A program made the position numbers and the translations under genes. The notes beneath the pieces were generated by a model. That model was not told where the DNA came from, ran no database searches, and saw only the letters and a program-made list of their open reading frames with translations. A stretch of 64,000 bases of DNA. Source: Ooceraea biroi (lineage: Eukaryota > Arthropoda > Insecta > Hymenoptera > Formicidae). Shown here in pieces: positions 1 through 12,600 of the stretch; within the stretch, counting starts at the first letter, position 1, and the number at the start of each line of letters is the position of its first letter. The stretch is from assembly GCF_003672135.1 (NCBI RefSeq), contig NC_039512.1, forward strand, positions 15,082,874 through 15,146,873. The letters run 5' to 3'.

Positions 1-2851
1 GACGAGAATTTGAATTGGCGCCGATTTGTCAGACGACGTCGTTCCTCTTTGATGCCCGGCGACGGGTGCTCTGTGCTCGAAAGTGGCCAACATTACACGG
101 AGACATCAATGCCGGTGTTCGCCAGCTTCAGTCGGTCGCGTTTGCAACTCATTCACGGAATAAAAATCGAGAACACCCGAGTACATCTGGCAGATTAAAT
201 TGTGCAAGACAGTACATGACTACTGTGAGGAATCCAGTTTTAATTGATGATTATTGTCATTCGGAGTCTAACAAGACAATAGTAATATTATGGAGAGTTT
301 CCGCTTTCTCTTTTAAAAAAAATATCTAACATAGGTATGTTTGATATTAGCAGTATGTATAGACATTGTTGCATTGCATAAAGAGCGCTTATGCACGTTT
401 CGACGAAGATGTCTCGCCTTGCCGGAGTCGTGAATGTCATCTCTTGGACGCTGCTGTCGTCCCACGGTGACGAGGGCGAGGAGATTCCTCGGAACGCGTG
501 ATGATGACGCGGGATGATAGCGCCAGCTCATTATATTCCACGGATGACGTCTTGCCGGGATCGCGACGTCGCCGACGACTTCCACCTCGCGACTTTGCGA
601 GATCCAGGAAGTCCCTCCCCTTTTTTTCGCACAAATTCCGATGGTTCTGCGGTTCACGAGGTTTCCTGATTGCCAGTTGCCAGCTGCAATGATACTTCGG
701 AATTCAATGACGTTGTGTTACCTATACGATAATTAGCGCCGGACCTGTAATAAGCGCGGCGGCTCTCGCTGCAAATTCCCGGAACAAACTCGACAATCGC
801 GAATAAGGGGTATTGAGAGATATCGAGAGCTCGCCGCAAACGGTGGACACGCGGAACCCGTGTGTAATGATTACGGAAATTGAGAGCACGGCGCGCTGAA
901 TAATTCAGGAATTACTGTCTTCTCGCGATTCATTAATATTTATTAATGTTCATAAATCTTTACGAAGCTTTTGGGTTTCATAATGAAGACGAGCGCTTTA
1001 CGATGGAAGAAAGTTCCGAGACTTCGATAAAGAGCGTGTTCCAAGTTGGAACAAAGCGCGAGTTAATTAAGTTTGATAGATTAAATATTTATTGGACGAT
1101 ATTCGCAAGTAATTAGTTTGAATTTTAAATGGTATTAATAAATGCCATCATTAAATCGATGCATGCATGTCTCTCTCCCCGTCCCTGGGACAGTCCCTCT
1201 GTTGCGCGATTATCGAGCGAGATCGAATTTTAATTGCTATCTCGCACAATTTGCTCATGCATGCATGCATGATGCGGTTTGCATTTACATCGCCGGCCTT
1301 CCAAAATTGATAATTAAATCGCGTCCGTAGATGAAGTGGCCCTCGTAAACGTCGACTCGCGCGATTAAGAACAAATTCAGCGCCACGGTTATTAATTAGC
1401 GTTAATAATACTTGGAACGTCGACGGATCTCGCACCATTCCACGATTATCCATATCGTTCGGGTGAGAAAATATCCCGTACGGTTATTATAATGCTCTCT
1501 CAATTTCGAAAATTTCATATCATACAATGTTAACATCGCTCAAGCCGTATAATTAGGAGGAGCACAATTTCAACGATATTAATAATAAATCCATTTGAAC
1601 GATGAGCATTCACGTGTGTCTCATAAATAGCAAATCATCAAAAATAACTCGATAATTATTCGAAATAAAAAAATATCTACATACGAAATAATAATAATAA
1701 ATTTGCATATTTATTTAAGTATTATTTATTTAAGTATTTATATTTATATTTTAAAACATTGTACACACACAAATTTGCATTAAGCAAATCAAGATTAATC
1801 ATCGATTGATGTCCGCCGTTGAGATACAGCGACGTGGTTGGCTCTTATTACGATCGAGCTGCATTAGCGGACTGCCGCCGCGCGTACGACGCGTCTCGAT
1901 TGACCGGGCCGATCGGTATTCATTACGTTAATATCACGTCATCTGTGGCATATCCTGTAATCGAGCGGCGGCTGTGGCGGCGGTGGCGACGGCACTCACT
2001 GCCACCCCCCGGGGGCGCGTAGCGCCGCGGTGTGTTATTAGAAGACCGTCGGGTACATAACCGCGGGACCGACCCACCGAGACCGGCCGTGTAATACGGT
2101 AGTTGGGCCTCATTGAGATTTATGAAAGACGGCGATCGCACCTGCCGCCGCCGATTCCGTTCTACGCGCCGCTGGCGATAGATGAAAAACTCTTAAACGG
2201 CGCTGATTAGCTCGTTATCGCGATCACTCAGATTTATGGGAGTCACTCTGGATCGGTAGGAATGCACGGGGAGTGAAGAGAAAATTTGAAAAAATTTTTT
2301 TAAATTATAGGATTTTTTTAAAATATAAAAATTGTACATCTTTGAAATATGAGATGTACATCATTGAATGGATAAATTTTAATCGTCATGTCACTTGGTT
2401 TTACGATTCTTTTATTATTCTATAAATGAAAAGTTAAAAGCAATCGGAGCAACAGATCCGCGCTGAAATTTAGCCAATTCGTATCACTAGCTTCGCTCGA
2501 TCCGGTCTGACTAGCACCGACTTGCACTACTGATTCGCGCCTGTTCTCGTCAATTGATAAAAACGACAAAGCGGTATAATTATTTTCGTTCGGTAGCTCG
2601 GGTGCGGAAAAATCACCCCCAAAAAATCGTACAATCGCCCGAAGCACCGCAGTCCAAATATCACGTGTCCCGTACGTCCTGTCGAGGGAAGATATTCGAT
2701 TTTCCGAGCTGTGCTCGGCCACCCTGATCGTGTCGACAGATCTGCGCGCGCGAAAGAGAGAAAAGAGCAAGAGAAGGGGAAGAGGGAGGGAGGCAAGGAA
2801 AGCGCGCGTGTGGTAATAACTCGTCGATAAGTAATGACTGGAGTGGCAAAA

Positions 2852-2899
2852 GAAGCAAGCAAGCAAGCAAGCAAGCAAGCAAAGCAAGCAAGCAAGCAG
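2852..2899. repeat. (AAGC)n tetranucleotide microsatellite
   Basis: About twelve units of AAGC, interrupted once near 2,880. Read on the minus strand it gives artefactual Leu/Ala/Cys-rich open frames. Confidence 0.95.
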
Positions 2900-4888
2900 G
2901 GCAAAATCCCACTGACCAAGGAGAAACCGAGCGAGTATCCTCTTACCTTCGCGCGTATTCGAGATCGGGGGAAAAACATGGACGTGGACGGGGGCGATCT
3001 TACTACCAATCCTCCAAACATGGCGAGGCTCTCCTCCACTGTTGATAAACGCGCGCCACGTACGATGCGTGCCTGCGTGCGTGCACGCGCGGTACGTGCG
3101 CATCGATGCGTATACGCGGCGCACGTACTTGGGGCCCTCATAAATAGTCGATTGGTGCCGATCGCGCGCCGATCGGCGACGCCAGCCCTCGACTTCTGGG
3201 AATGATGGAATTCGATCGGATTGAATTGCCGATCTGATCGTTTCTGGCTGCTCGATCGTTCGCTCGTGCCTTTTAGTGCCGAGGGCACTTAGGATTTATT
3301 TATTTCTCTTGGTATTATGATGGATTTTAAATAAGCGAGAAAGGTGGATTAAATAAATTGAGATGCATGGATCTTATTGAATGATCCGAGATGAAGTTCC
3401 AAGCTTACTTTTGCATCTGGCCGATGACGGTTTGATCTATAGCGGACTATATTAGTACCTCGTAGTGATTAACTTAATTCCTGCACAATCCATTTGATTT
3501 CTAGTTTGTTCAGTATAGTTAACTTGATGATTCGTATAAATAATAAGTTCGCTCTTGCATTATCTTACTAAGACGGATCATTACATTCACCAAAAGAGCA
3601 ATTGTGACATGTGAAATATAGGAAGATCCCCATACGATATCTGAATCCAGTTTTATTTCATACACAAGACAGTCAATGTCCAAACGTTCGCTTTCCAATC
3701 CACTTCCTACTCGTCAACCTTCTTCCAGGAACCTGATCCTCCAACAAGTCCACTGGGGATCAGGGATCTACTGTCTCGTGCGCGAAGGGCGTGCATACTC
3801 CAGGTTCCAGGTGGCGCGTGGATAATTGGCCGATCGTTGCGCGTTCGCCATGGACCGACGTTTGCCTACGACGTTCACCGGGAGGACAAGGGGGATGGAG
3901 AGGAACGGGGCGAGCGGAGAGAAAGGGGATCGACAAGGATCTCGATGCTCTCTCATGACCGGGCCCGCGAAGGGGCCTCGTCCGGCCTCGGCCGGGGCCT
4001 GATCTATGAATGGGACCAGACCCTGGAGGAGGTCGACCGTGCCGATTGGCCGAGCCCGACACCACTCTGATGCCCGGATCGACCAATCGTCCGTTGGTCT
4101 TTCCTCTCGCTTTCTGTCTTCTTCTTTCTTGTTTCCTCTGTCTCCCTCTCGCTCGTCTCTCCATCTCGATATCACTCCACCACCTCCTCCCTCCTCCACC
4201 ACCTCCTCTTTCTCCTCCTGTTCTCTTCGCTGTTTCCTCCTCCTCTCCTCTCGCTCGTCTGTCTTCGTTGCCGAACGGACGCTCTGACCTTCGTCGCTTA
4301 TGTTCTACCCTCGCGGAATTCGCATCTCGTCAATTACGCGTTGGCGATTGTCGCGGGATTGTTGCGAGCAAATTGGGCGATTTGTTGTTCTCATCCACTC
4401 CACCTTCTCGATCGAATACGTTGCTAACGGTTGGACGCCTGAAAGCTTGGCTGAATTGAAAAATTCCAATTTAAAAAAGGACACAAAAACGTAATGATTA
4501 AAGGAAAACCAAAGCAGAAGAGAGAAAAGTATGAATACAAGAATCCGATTAATAATATTCATAATATACTTTAATCAACACCGAATTGAACAGTCGCAAG
4601 CGACTAAAAATTATAAATTAAACTTGGACTTATACAATATTACAGCATGAATTACAATCAGAATCAGATAAATATGAAAACTGACTGTGAAAATAAAAAT
4701 TACATAAGAAATTGAAGATGTGCTATAGTCACAAAATTTTGAAGATCCAAAAGATCAAGCTCTCTTCTGTACGTCCGGTCTTTTTATTCCTCTTCGTGCC
4801 AGGTATCTTCTCTTCTTTTTCTTGCCTCGATATCGCGATTCTCGTCGACGAGTCTTCCCCGCGAAACGCGATCGCTCCACTCGCCCGC

Positions 4889-4912
4889 CCGCTCGCTCGC
4901 TCGCTCGCTCGT
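4889..4912. repeat. (GCTC)n tetranucleotide microsatellite
   Basis: Five to six units of GCTC in pyrimidine-rich DNA. Confidence 0.85.
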
Positions 4913-7823
4913 CGCATTGTTTGGAAATCCGCGGCTGCCGCGATCGCCGCCGATATACGCTTCAACCCTTCTCGCTCCTCCAGCCCTCCTCCCTCGTCCC
5001 GATCATTTTTGCTCGTTCCGCGAGTCTCTCCGGCCTCCGTTGAGCCTCTTCCTTTTCTTGTGCGCGCCACGTACGCACACGCGCCCCTCGTCCTTCCCTT
5101 GTACGCAATTTGTTCCCTTCGAAGCTGGAACGCGGCGAGAGTTTCACCTCGATATCGCTCGCACTCGCTTGTTGCTAGTCTTTTCTTCAACCGCCAAGTT
5201 GAAGGTCCAAAGGGATTGATTAGATGGAGTCTTTTGACAGGATGCACCAATTCTGCGTTTTCACACATTTAATATCTAGTCGTTGCTTGCATTTCTTGCT
5301 GAATGCCGCTAAGCATAACATGAGTTGCGTAAGACTTATCTTCACCTGCACCTGCGCTGCTCTCGGGAGTCTGTTCGGAAGACATTCGCTCGGGATAATC
5401 GAGCGATCGCGCACGGTTTAGAGTGCAGGCTGTCGCGTAATTTCGTGTTGGGGGTTCGAGTCTTCGGATTTCTGATTGTCTCTAAAATCGTTCCTAGGAT
5501 TTCTGGAATTTTCAGATTTTTCACCATGTTCAAACTTTGATGACATTTTGCAGACTTCTTGTAGAATTACGATTCCTTTTTTCCTGCAATTTTGGAACTT
5601 TTCTGCTTTAGCGTTTTCTGGAATCGCACAGAAAATTTATATCTGGAGCAATTGTAAGAGTCGTCGGAGGCAATCGATAGTTTCGATATTTGACAAATAT
5701 CGAGTCTCCCCTTTGCACTTTTTAAACCAGGAGAGTCTCTTCGTGAGGTGAGGACCTTCTCGCGTGCAAGGCCTGCATTATCCTGCTTCTCTCTCTTCTC
5801 TCTGATGAAGCCGTGAGTCCCCATCGAATGGAGGTAATCCTCTATCCTTCTTCCTCGCCTCTCGAACGGAGAAGGCGAGGGCTGACGATAACGAGGCTGC
5901 GAGTAAATTTGCTGCCATTAGCCGCGCGAAAATAAAGGACGGTGGAGATATTAAATTAGCGGCGAACCGCCGCCGCCGTTGGCTTCCTTCTCGTCCTGCA
6001 TCCGCAGGGCCGCCTTCGACAACACTGTTGCCTCGTACAGCAAATTTTACTTCGCTCCTCCCAGCTCTTGAATTCTACCTAATTAATGTAACCAACCTTA
6101 CGTCAGGATCAGGGATTCCCCCCGCGGGACGAGGAAGAGCTGGGCAAAACACTTTCACACATGCTTTTGATTCGAAGGATTAATTAAAAGCCATACTTTT
6201 ATCAGCTATTAGCCACTCATCGTTTGTTTCTATTTCAATCTTGAAGATTGAAACTTGTTTTTACAACTCTGCTGCTTTGAGGCTTGAGAGGTAAGGCTTC
6301 TGGATCTCTCAAGGTTTCGTCTGTAAGGACATTCGAATTTCTGTCCAGATTTCTGGCTAAATCGTATTCCCTTGGAGGTAACGGGGAGTTCCAGCGCTTC
6401 GATAAATTGACGGAAGCACTGGTGACAGTTTCGACGCGTCGCAGGATCGTCGAGGGATGCATGTCGTGCGCGAGACGGGACGAGAAGAAGATCCGCGCGC
6501 TCGCGCAGCGGTCTCGGATCGCGCTCGATCTTCGAGTGATCTCTCTCTTTCTTTCTCTCATCGGATGGCGGCGACTAACGAGACGTTTTCCCGCCGCAGG
6601 ATTTATCGTGTCCGACGGGAGTGCACGAATCGAACAGTCGTCGGCGCCGATTCGCACGTCGCGAACCCGTTTTCGCGCTAATCGTTCGCTGGTCTCGACA
6701 CTGATCCCGCGATCGCGCGATTTCTCGCCGCTGACGCGGCCCTGTCACGCGTCCTTCGCGATCGCACGGTCCTTGGCATTTCGTCCTGTTCGCCTCGCGC
6801 TTCGGAATCCGCTTCTCCGGCCGAGAGAAATCGATCGATATTTATTCGCCTCTGCGCGCTGGTACGCCGATCGCGAATTGTCAGCCTTGCAAAAATCGCC
6901 TCGGAAAGCAAGCGCACGTGTTCAGGCAATGGTCTCGATTGCGGATTCATTAATTCTTAAAACGATTTGATCTTTATCATTTAATATATTAATCTCTTAT
7001 TTTAAGTGATTGAGGAAACAGGAATGTGCAGATAAATGAGGAATAGTTACTGAAATGTGAAATAAGAACATGAATAAATAAAGAAGTGATTAATTAGAGA
7101 AGTGATAATGTTTATTATCAGTAGAAAAAAATACATTAGAAACAAAACGAAATACATTAGGAAGCACGTTAATAACGAGCATACGTCTTAGGGGTTGCTA
7201 CGTCGCGGCCGATCGTGCATTGAGACTGGAAGTACCTCTCATCTGATCTATAAATATCCGCGAAGGAATACCCATAAAATACCTGGATTCCATAGAAAAG
7301 CGGAGAAAGTGAAATGGAGCAGAAGAAAGAGCGGGAAACGCGAAGGAAAGAGACAGAGAAAAAGTGCAAGAAAGAGAGAGAGAAAGGGCGGAAGAAAACA
7401 ATGCGGTCTTTGTATGCAACGCACATCGGGCCGCGGGAGGGGGACGGTGGGTGGAAGGCAGGCAGTAAAGTGGCCGAGTCAAAGGGATCGTAATCGCGGG
7501 GAAAGGAGGCGGACGGCAGGGGAGGGCGAGGGTGCCAGCGCGAAAAAGCGGCCGCCGCGCGAGCGCCCGAGTAAAAAGAATAATAATCTCCTGGAAAGGC
7601 GGTCCGGCTCGAGTAAAACGGCAGTCGGCCAGCGTGGCGTGATAACCCTTTCGTTATCGGGTCCTGGAGCCGTGCGGGCGAAGGGGGTTGAATAGAGCGG
7701 AGCTGTGCCGGGGCTACGCGGGACCGAGGGGGGCGGCTTAGCAGCGAACCCAGGCCGATCCCAGACCGTGATAACGGCCCGATGTCGTGATAACTCACAC
7801 TCTACATTATAATACACAGCACC

Positions 7824-7827
7824 TCGA

Positions 7828-7858
<31 letters not shown>

Positions 7859-7876
7859 AGCGAGCGAGCGAGCGAG
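7824..7876. repeat. (CGAA)n(CGAG)n compound microsatellite
   Basis: About seven CGAA units pass directly into about six CGAG units, a compound tetranucleotide repeat consistent with point mutation and expansion of one unit type. Confidence 0.95.
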
Positions 7877-9607
7877 CCAGCCTGGCGTTGGTTGCTGTTG
7901 CTGTTGTTGCTGATGGCGATGGTGAGAGAGGGAGAGAGAGGGAGAGTAATGGACGGACTCTGCCGCGGCCTGAGTACAGGGTGATTAAAAAGTATCCCCG
8001 TCGATCGGTGGTTACGCGATCCATCTTGGCTTTCGATTACTTTTTTTAACAAAAATCGGCAAATGTTTTTCAATTTGAGAATCCGAGATTGACAAATCTC
8101 AAAATCTTCAAGTGGCTTTACAATTACTTTGTTGCTCAGAACATGAAAGTTTGTAATTTCTGAAACCACAAAATTCTTTGTGTCATACGATTCTCGGAAT
8201 AGGGGGTGAATTTCGTTTCCTCGTTCCTAGTGAAACTGGGGTGTTTCCCGCACACGGCCGCGAAAGGCTCGTGTCCGTCGTGGATCCGCGCGAAACGGTG
8301 GGTGTCGGCGCGTCGCACCCCCAGCGGGGAAATGCCCGCGGGCGTTTCGATATGGCGAAGCGCGCGCGACAACGGCTGACCGGCGTCGCCGCAGAGCAGC
8401 GCGGCTTTCCGGAGCGAGGGTTTTGCGGCGAGGCACCGGGCGCTGCTGGACCCGTTTGATAACGGCCGCCAACTACGTATCTTGGAGCCTGCAGGCTTTA
8501 TTATAACTCCCCGACCCACCCTCCGAGCCGGCCGGGACCATCCGCCCCCTCGGTCGACCTCGCGCGTCCCCTTCCGTCTTCTTCGGTCCATGGGGCAACG
8601 AGGCTACCTGCTCTTCCGCTCCTTCTCGCGAGCGAGTTCCGCGTCGGCACGAAACACCGGTTTAATCCGGTTGATAGAAATATACCGCGGAGGTTATACG
8701 GCCGAGGGTATTTCGCACACGCGCGCAAGTACTTGCGGACGACAGGGGTTGCACGTTACCGTTGCGTGGGTCAGGAATTTCATGGTGGGACATTCGAGGC
8801 TCTGAGGATAACGGGAGTGACGGGAGAGTTGAGGTGTTATGGATTTCCGAGATCTGAAACGACAACGATGAAGTATTTATTTGACGTTTATGAAGAATGC
8901 GAGATAATCTTTTTGTCCGAGCTTCTTTCACATTTTATTTCAGTCTCACTATATACGGAAGTATAATAGCTCTCCAGATTATGGTATCGAAATTTAATTT
9001 AGATATCTAAGTATTATCTGAATAGAAATTCTGGGACATCCCTCATTAAGTTAATAATATAATAAAACTGTATTTCTTACACAATGGAATTTCGGGGAAA
9101 GTTGGCCACGATTCGAAGAATATAACGCGAACAATATATACATATAGCTTCACTAATTAAGCCATCAGGCATTTCCTAATCTAAATTTCAAAACTTGATA
9201 ATGCGAGACGTACAATCACGAGCGTCTATCAGAGCGAAACCTTCTTATCAGGCTTCCTCTGGGAACATATCACGTCCGTTAAAATCAGAACAAACATCAT
9301 ATTCAGCAGATTCAATCAAAAATATCATTGCGAAGGGGTAGAAGTGTAGGAAACTGTGGGACGAGGACAGTGATCAGATAGAAAGACTCCCCTCTCGCTT
9401 TCTCTGCCAGCAGAGAAGCCAGGGGCTCCGGGGGGCATGTCGGAACGAGGAGGATGGCTCGAGGGGGGGCTCTGTGTGTGCTCCTCTCGCGAGAGAGGGA
9501 CTGTACGATGGTGGGACCTCTTTATCGTGATCCCCGTCCTGCAGCTCAGCTCCTCATTAGCTCAGCCGCTCATCAATCACTCGTCCACGACCCACCATCT
9601 CGCAAAG

Positions 9608-9609
<2 letters not shown>

Positions 9610-9650
<41 letters not shown>

Positions 9651-9658
9651 GTCTGTCC
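9610..9658. repeat. (CT)n followed by (GTCT)n
   Basis: About 18 CT dinucleotides followed by three GTCT units. GA/CT tracts of this kind can bind GAGA-factor-like proteins, but nothing else here marks it as a regulatory element. Confidence 0.95.
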
Positions 9659-12600
9659 GTCTTTCTTCCTCGGTCTCCATATCGCCAGTCGCAACCTGGC
9701 CGTACCCCTTGAGGGCTATCTCGAGGACCGCCGATGGCCCCCACGAAGCCCACAGCGAGAGCGAGCGCATTTATTTATGCTCTAGGATTCGAGCGCTCCT
9801 CCAGGAGTGAAGTTGATGAAGACGGAAGACGGAGAGAGATTGTGAAAGGAAGCGGAGGGAGAAGAAGAAATTGAAGTAATAAGAGAGAATACTTTTTACA
9901 TTATTCATTCATTAATATTTGATAAATACCAAGAAAATTAACTTCCGAAATTGTTATAATGAAAATAAGATGAGGACACAGGGGAGAATGAAAAGAAAGA
10001 AAGATGGGGAGGATTGCTTCACGTGTGCAACGAGCTGCAGTCATCTCCTTCATCTCGTCCTCGCTCTCTTTCTCCCCGCTCCAGTTCCTCTCTTTCTTTT
10101 TCTTCTCATTTCTTCTTGGTGGCATCGAAGAAGGAGCGCGGAGAAAGAGTTCCGGTGTCCCAATATTTGGACCGTCGATCGCGGGGACCTGTCCCTACTC
10201 CGAGATCCGATCGACGACGACGGATAACCGCTACGAGTCCCGGGCCCGGTTCCCTGCCTTCCCCTCACTCCTCTCGGAAGATCGATCGAGATATCCCCTC
10301 TTGTGAAAGGACTCGTGTATACGGGGTGTTTCGTAAGTCTTAGGAGCGTACTCGGCGAATTTGATGCTGCAAATGTATCTTCGCGGTGACTATAAGAATG
10401 GAAATAAGAAAATTGCAACTTTATTTTTTCGGTGTAATTAGTGTAATAAAAAATAGAAAATAATAAATTAAAAGGAGGTACAAGTACACAGCACATAATA
10501 ATCGATAAAGAAGTATGAGATTGTACCTAACATATTCTGTAATAATTATACGAATTATTATAAATAAAAATAAATAAATGTTATAAATATATTAATAAAA
10601 AACATAAAGTATAAGACTAATATACATTGTAATAATAACAGTCTCCGTAAAATGGCGTTTTTACTGTTCGCTGACGCGACTGGTGCCACTTAGGGGGTGG
10701 TTTTCGCGCGCAAGTGGCGCGGAAGGGCGGCTCGCGTCCTCGACGATAACGAGAAATCATTGCGCGAGGATTATCATCGGTTCTCGCCGTCTCGAGCGAG
10801 TCGATGCTCGCGAGATAATGGGGGAGGTATCTTCCCTCGGCCAGCGGATGGCCGGGGGGCGGAAGGGAGAAGACGCGCGGTTAATCTTTGGCGATGGCGC
10901 GCGCGCGCGTGGCGGTGTTCATATAGCTCGATATTGTTTAACTTGCCTCGTTATCGCGAGATGCACTCTATAGCCATCTCTCCAGGGGTGGAAGATAGCG
11001 CGCACCTTCGAACCCTGTCCTCCCCCGTCGGCCCCCCAGCCCGAGGTTCGCTCTCTCGTTCCAGCGAGTTGCCGAAGAAGGGGTTGGGGTACTGGAAGGG
11101 AGCTGCATCCAGCTGATAACACCTCTTTGGACTGATAACGAGCCGGCCAGGCTCTCGTCCTACGTACAATCCACCCCGTTCTCTCTCTCTCTCTACCGTT
11201 GGCATTCCCCGCTATCCGATTCACCTCCTCCGCGACCGGTTGCGTCGCTACTCCTGCCTTGTTTCTCGAACGTCGCGCGAATCCCCTGCGACGGCTTCCG
11301 GCAGAAATCGGCGTGACGAATTTGCGGTAATAACTGTAATCTGCGGAAGAGCTTTTCCTAGTAGCATTTTCATTCGTTCGCATTTTCTTTCATGTTTTTT
11401 TTATTTATTTTGTGTTAAATGTACGTGAAACAAAATAAAGACTCAGAAAATCAACTGTCAAACCATCAGACAGTTATTAATATTGTACAAATTGAATAAA
11501 CTGAAGCTGAAACAAGAACGTAACGTAAGTTTTAAAATCGTCAGGATTAACTTTACAAAGGGCGAGTTTATCGATACCAGAATGTCGCACGCGTTTCTCC
11601 CCGGAAGCTTCTTTCTTGTCGCGCATCTAATCGACCATCAAGCTTATCGCGTGGAAGGCTCCGTCCTTCTGCGGGGGAGAAGCGCAGGGCGATCTCGTTC
11701 TCTCGAGAGTGTCTGAAGGCTTGCGAGTTGGCGACGGCCCCGTCGCCGCCGCCGTCGCCGATAAGAGACGCGCTACGAGATATCCGGGGCCCAGGCGTTA
11801 CAATGCGTCCGTTGTGCGTCCACCTCGCGCGAGATTTCGAATGGCCGCGAGTCGCGAGATGCGATACAGATACGAGGCTACTTTGCGCCACCGCCTCGCG
11901 GCGGTTCTCCGCCCGCCATTTTCCGTCCGTAATCATTTGGTGTTTAGTATTCGAAACTGTTGTGTGAAGTGATGAAGGTACAGAAATTAAGGGATGTTGA
12001 GTTCCGAAGATTATTGTTTAATTATAAGGGTGTAAATAATCTATTGAGGGCTTACGGTGTTGATTCGAAAATTATAATATTTAGGATGGTTTTACTTTGG
12101 GAATTATTGTTGAACTGGATGTACACGGTTGAAAGATATAACATGAAATTTCAATGCAGCCAATGAACAATTGATGAAATCCATCAAGCGTGATATACAC
12201 GTAAATGTTCGAACGCTTCTAGAATAACTTTGGTGAACACGCCTGTGCAATATGATCCAATTGCGCTGATAATAATTGTTGGATTATTGATCGCGCTGAT
12301 TTGATAATTGTTATCAGCAGATGCATGACTTAAATAAAACTGTAAAATATAAAGCTCCGATATATCTATCAACGCAAAACAGATTGGCAAGCATACATTT
12401 GCACATGTATCATCAAATAGGTATATTACTTCACTTGCCAGAATAACTTAAGTGAGCGAACACAATTTTGTACTTTAACAAATGCGAAATTTACCTAAAA
12501 ACTTTTATTTTTTATTTAAATATCAATTTCCCTCCTTATAATTGAACATTGCTGGAAGATGACGATACTGCCTCGGGGGATTTTAAGGTCCAGCCTTTCG

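Larger units (their letters stand above)
1..6000. other. Non-coding flank, no gene seen
   Basis: I see no exon that I can support here. The block alternates AT-rich DNA (for example about 1,480-1,800 and 4,450-4,730) with CpG-rich DNA (1,840-2,200 and 3,000-3,250). It holds GCAA and GCTC tetranucleotide repeats (listed separately), a palindromic ATGCATGC run near 1,256-1,271, and a long pyrimidine-rich stretch at about 4,080-4,280. Open frames over 2,420-3,290 on the minus strand merely translate the GCAA repeat and GC-rich flanks. The block lies upstream of u-shaped, or within its first intron. Confidence 0.6.
6001..12500. other. Non-coding flank with GATA-like motifs
   Basis: No supported gene. 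Long overlapping open frames around 6,284-6,970 and 7,169-8,600 exist on both strands because the DNA is GC-rich and stop-poor; none shows a recognisable domain or paired splice sites. The block contains a purine-rich tract (7,310-7,400), CGAA/CGAG and CT microsatellites, and TGATAA motifs at 7,640, 7,769, 7,788, 8,457, 11,114 and 11,133. Two short sequences (7,975-7,995 and 10,318-10,337) resemble termini of mariner-type elements. Confidence 0.55.

Noticed and set aside
2420..3288. 234- and 253-codon minus-strand frames with Leu/Ala/Cys repeats
   Set aside because: They translate the GCAA microsatellite and its flanks; two overlapping frames are equally open.
5452..5466. GGTTCGAGTC, resembling a tRNA B box
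   Set aside because: No A box or cloverleaf could be built from the upstream 60-80 bases.
6284..6970. 228-codon plus-strand open frame
   Set aside because: No recognisable domain; a 140-codon frame is open on the opposite strand; the region is CpG-rich and stop-poor.
12250..12320. Imperfect inverted repeat (GCTGATAATAATTG / ATAATTGTTATCAGC), possible small hairpin RNA
   Set aside because: Stem only about 15 bp with mismatches, AT-rich, and no similarity to an insect microRNA that I know.
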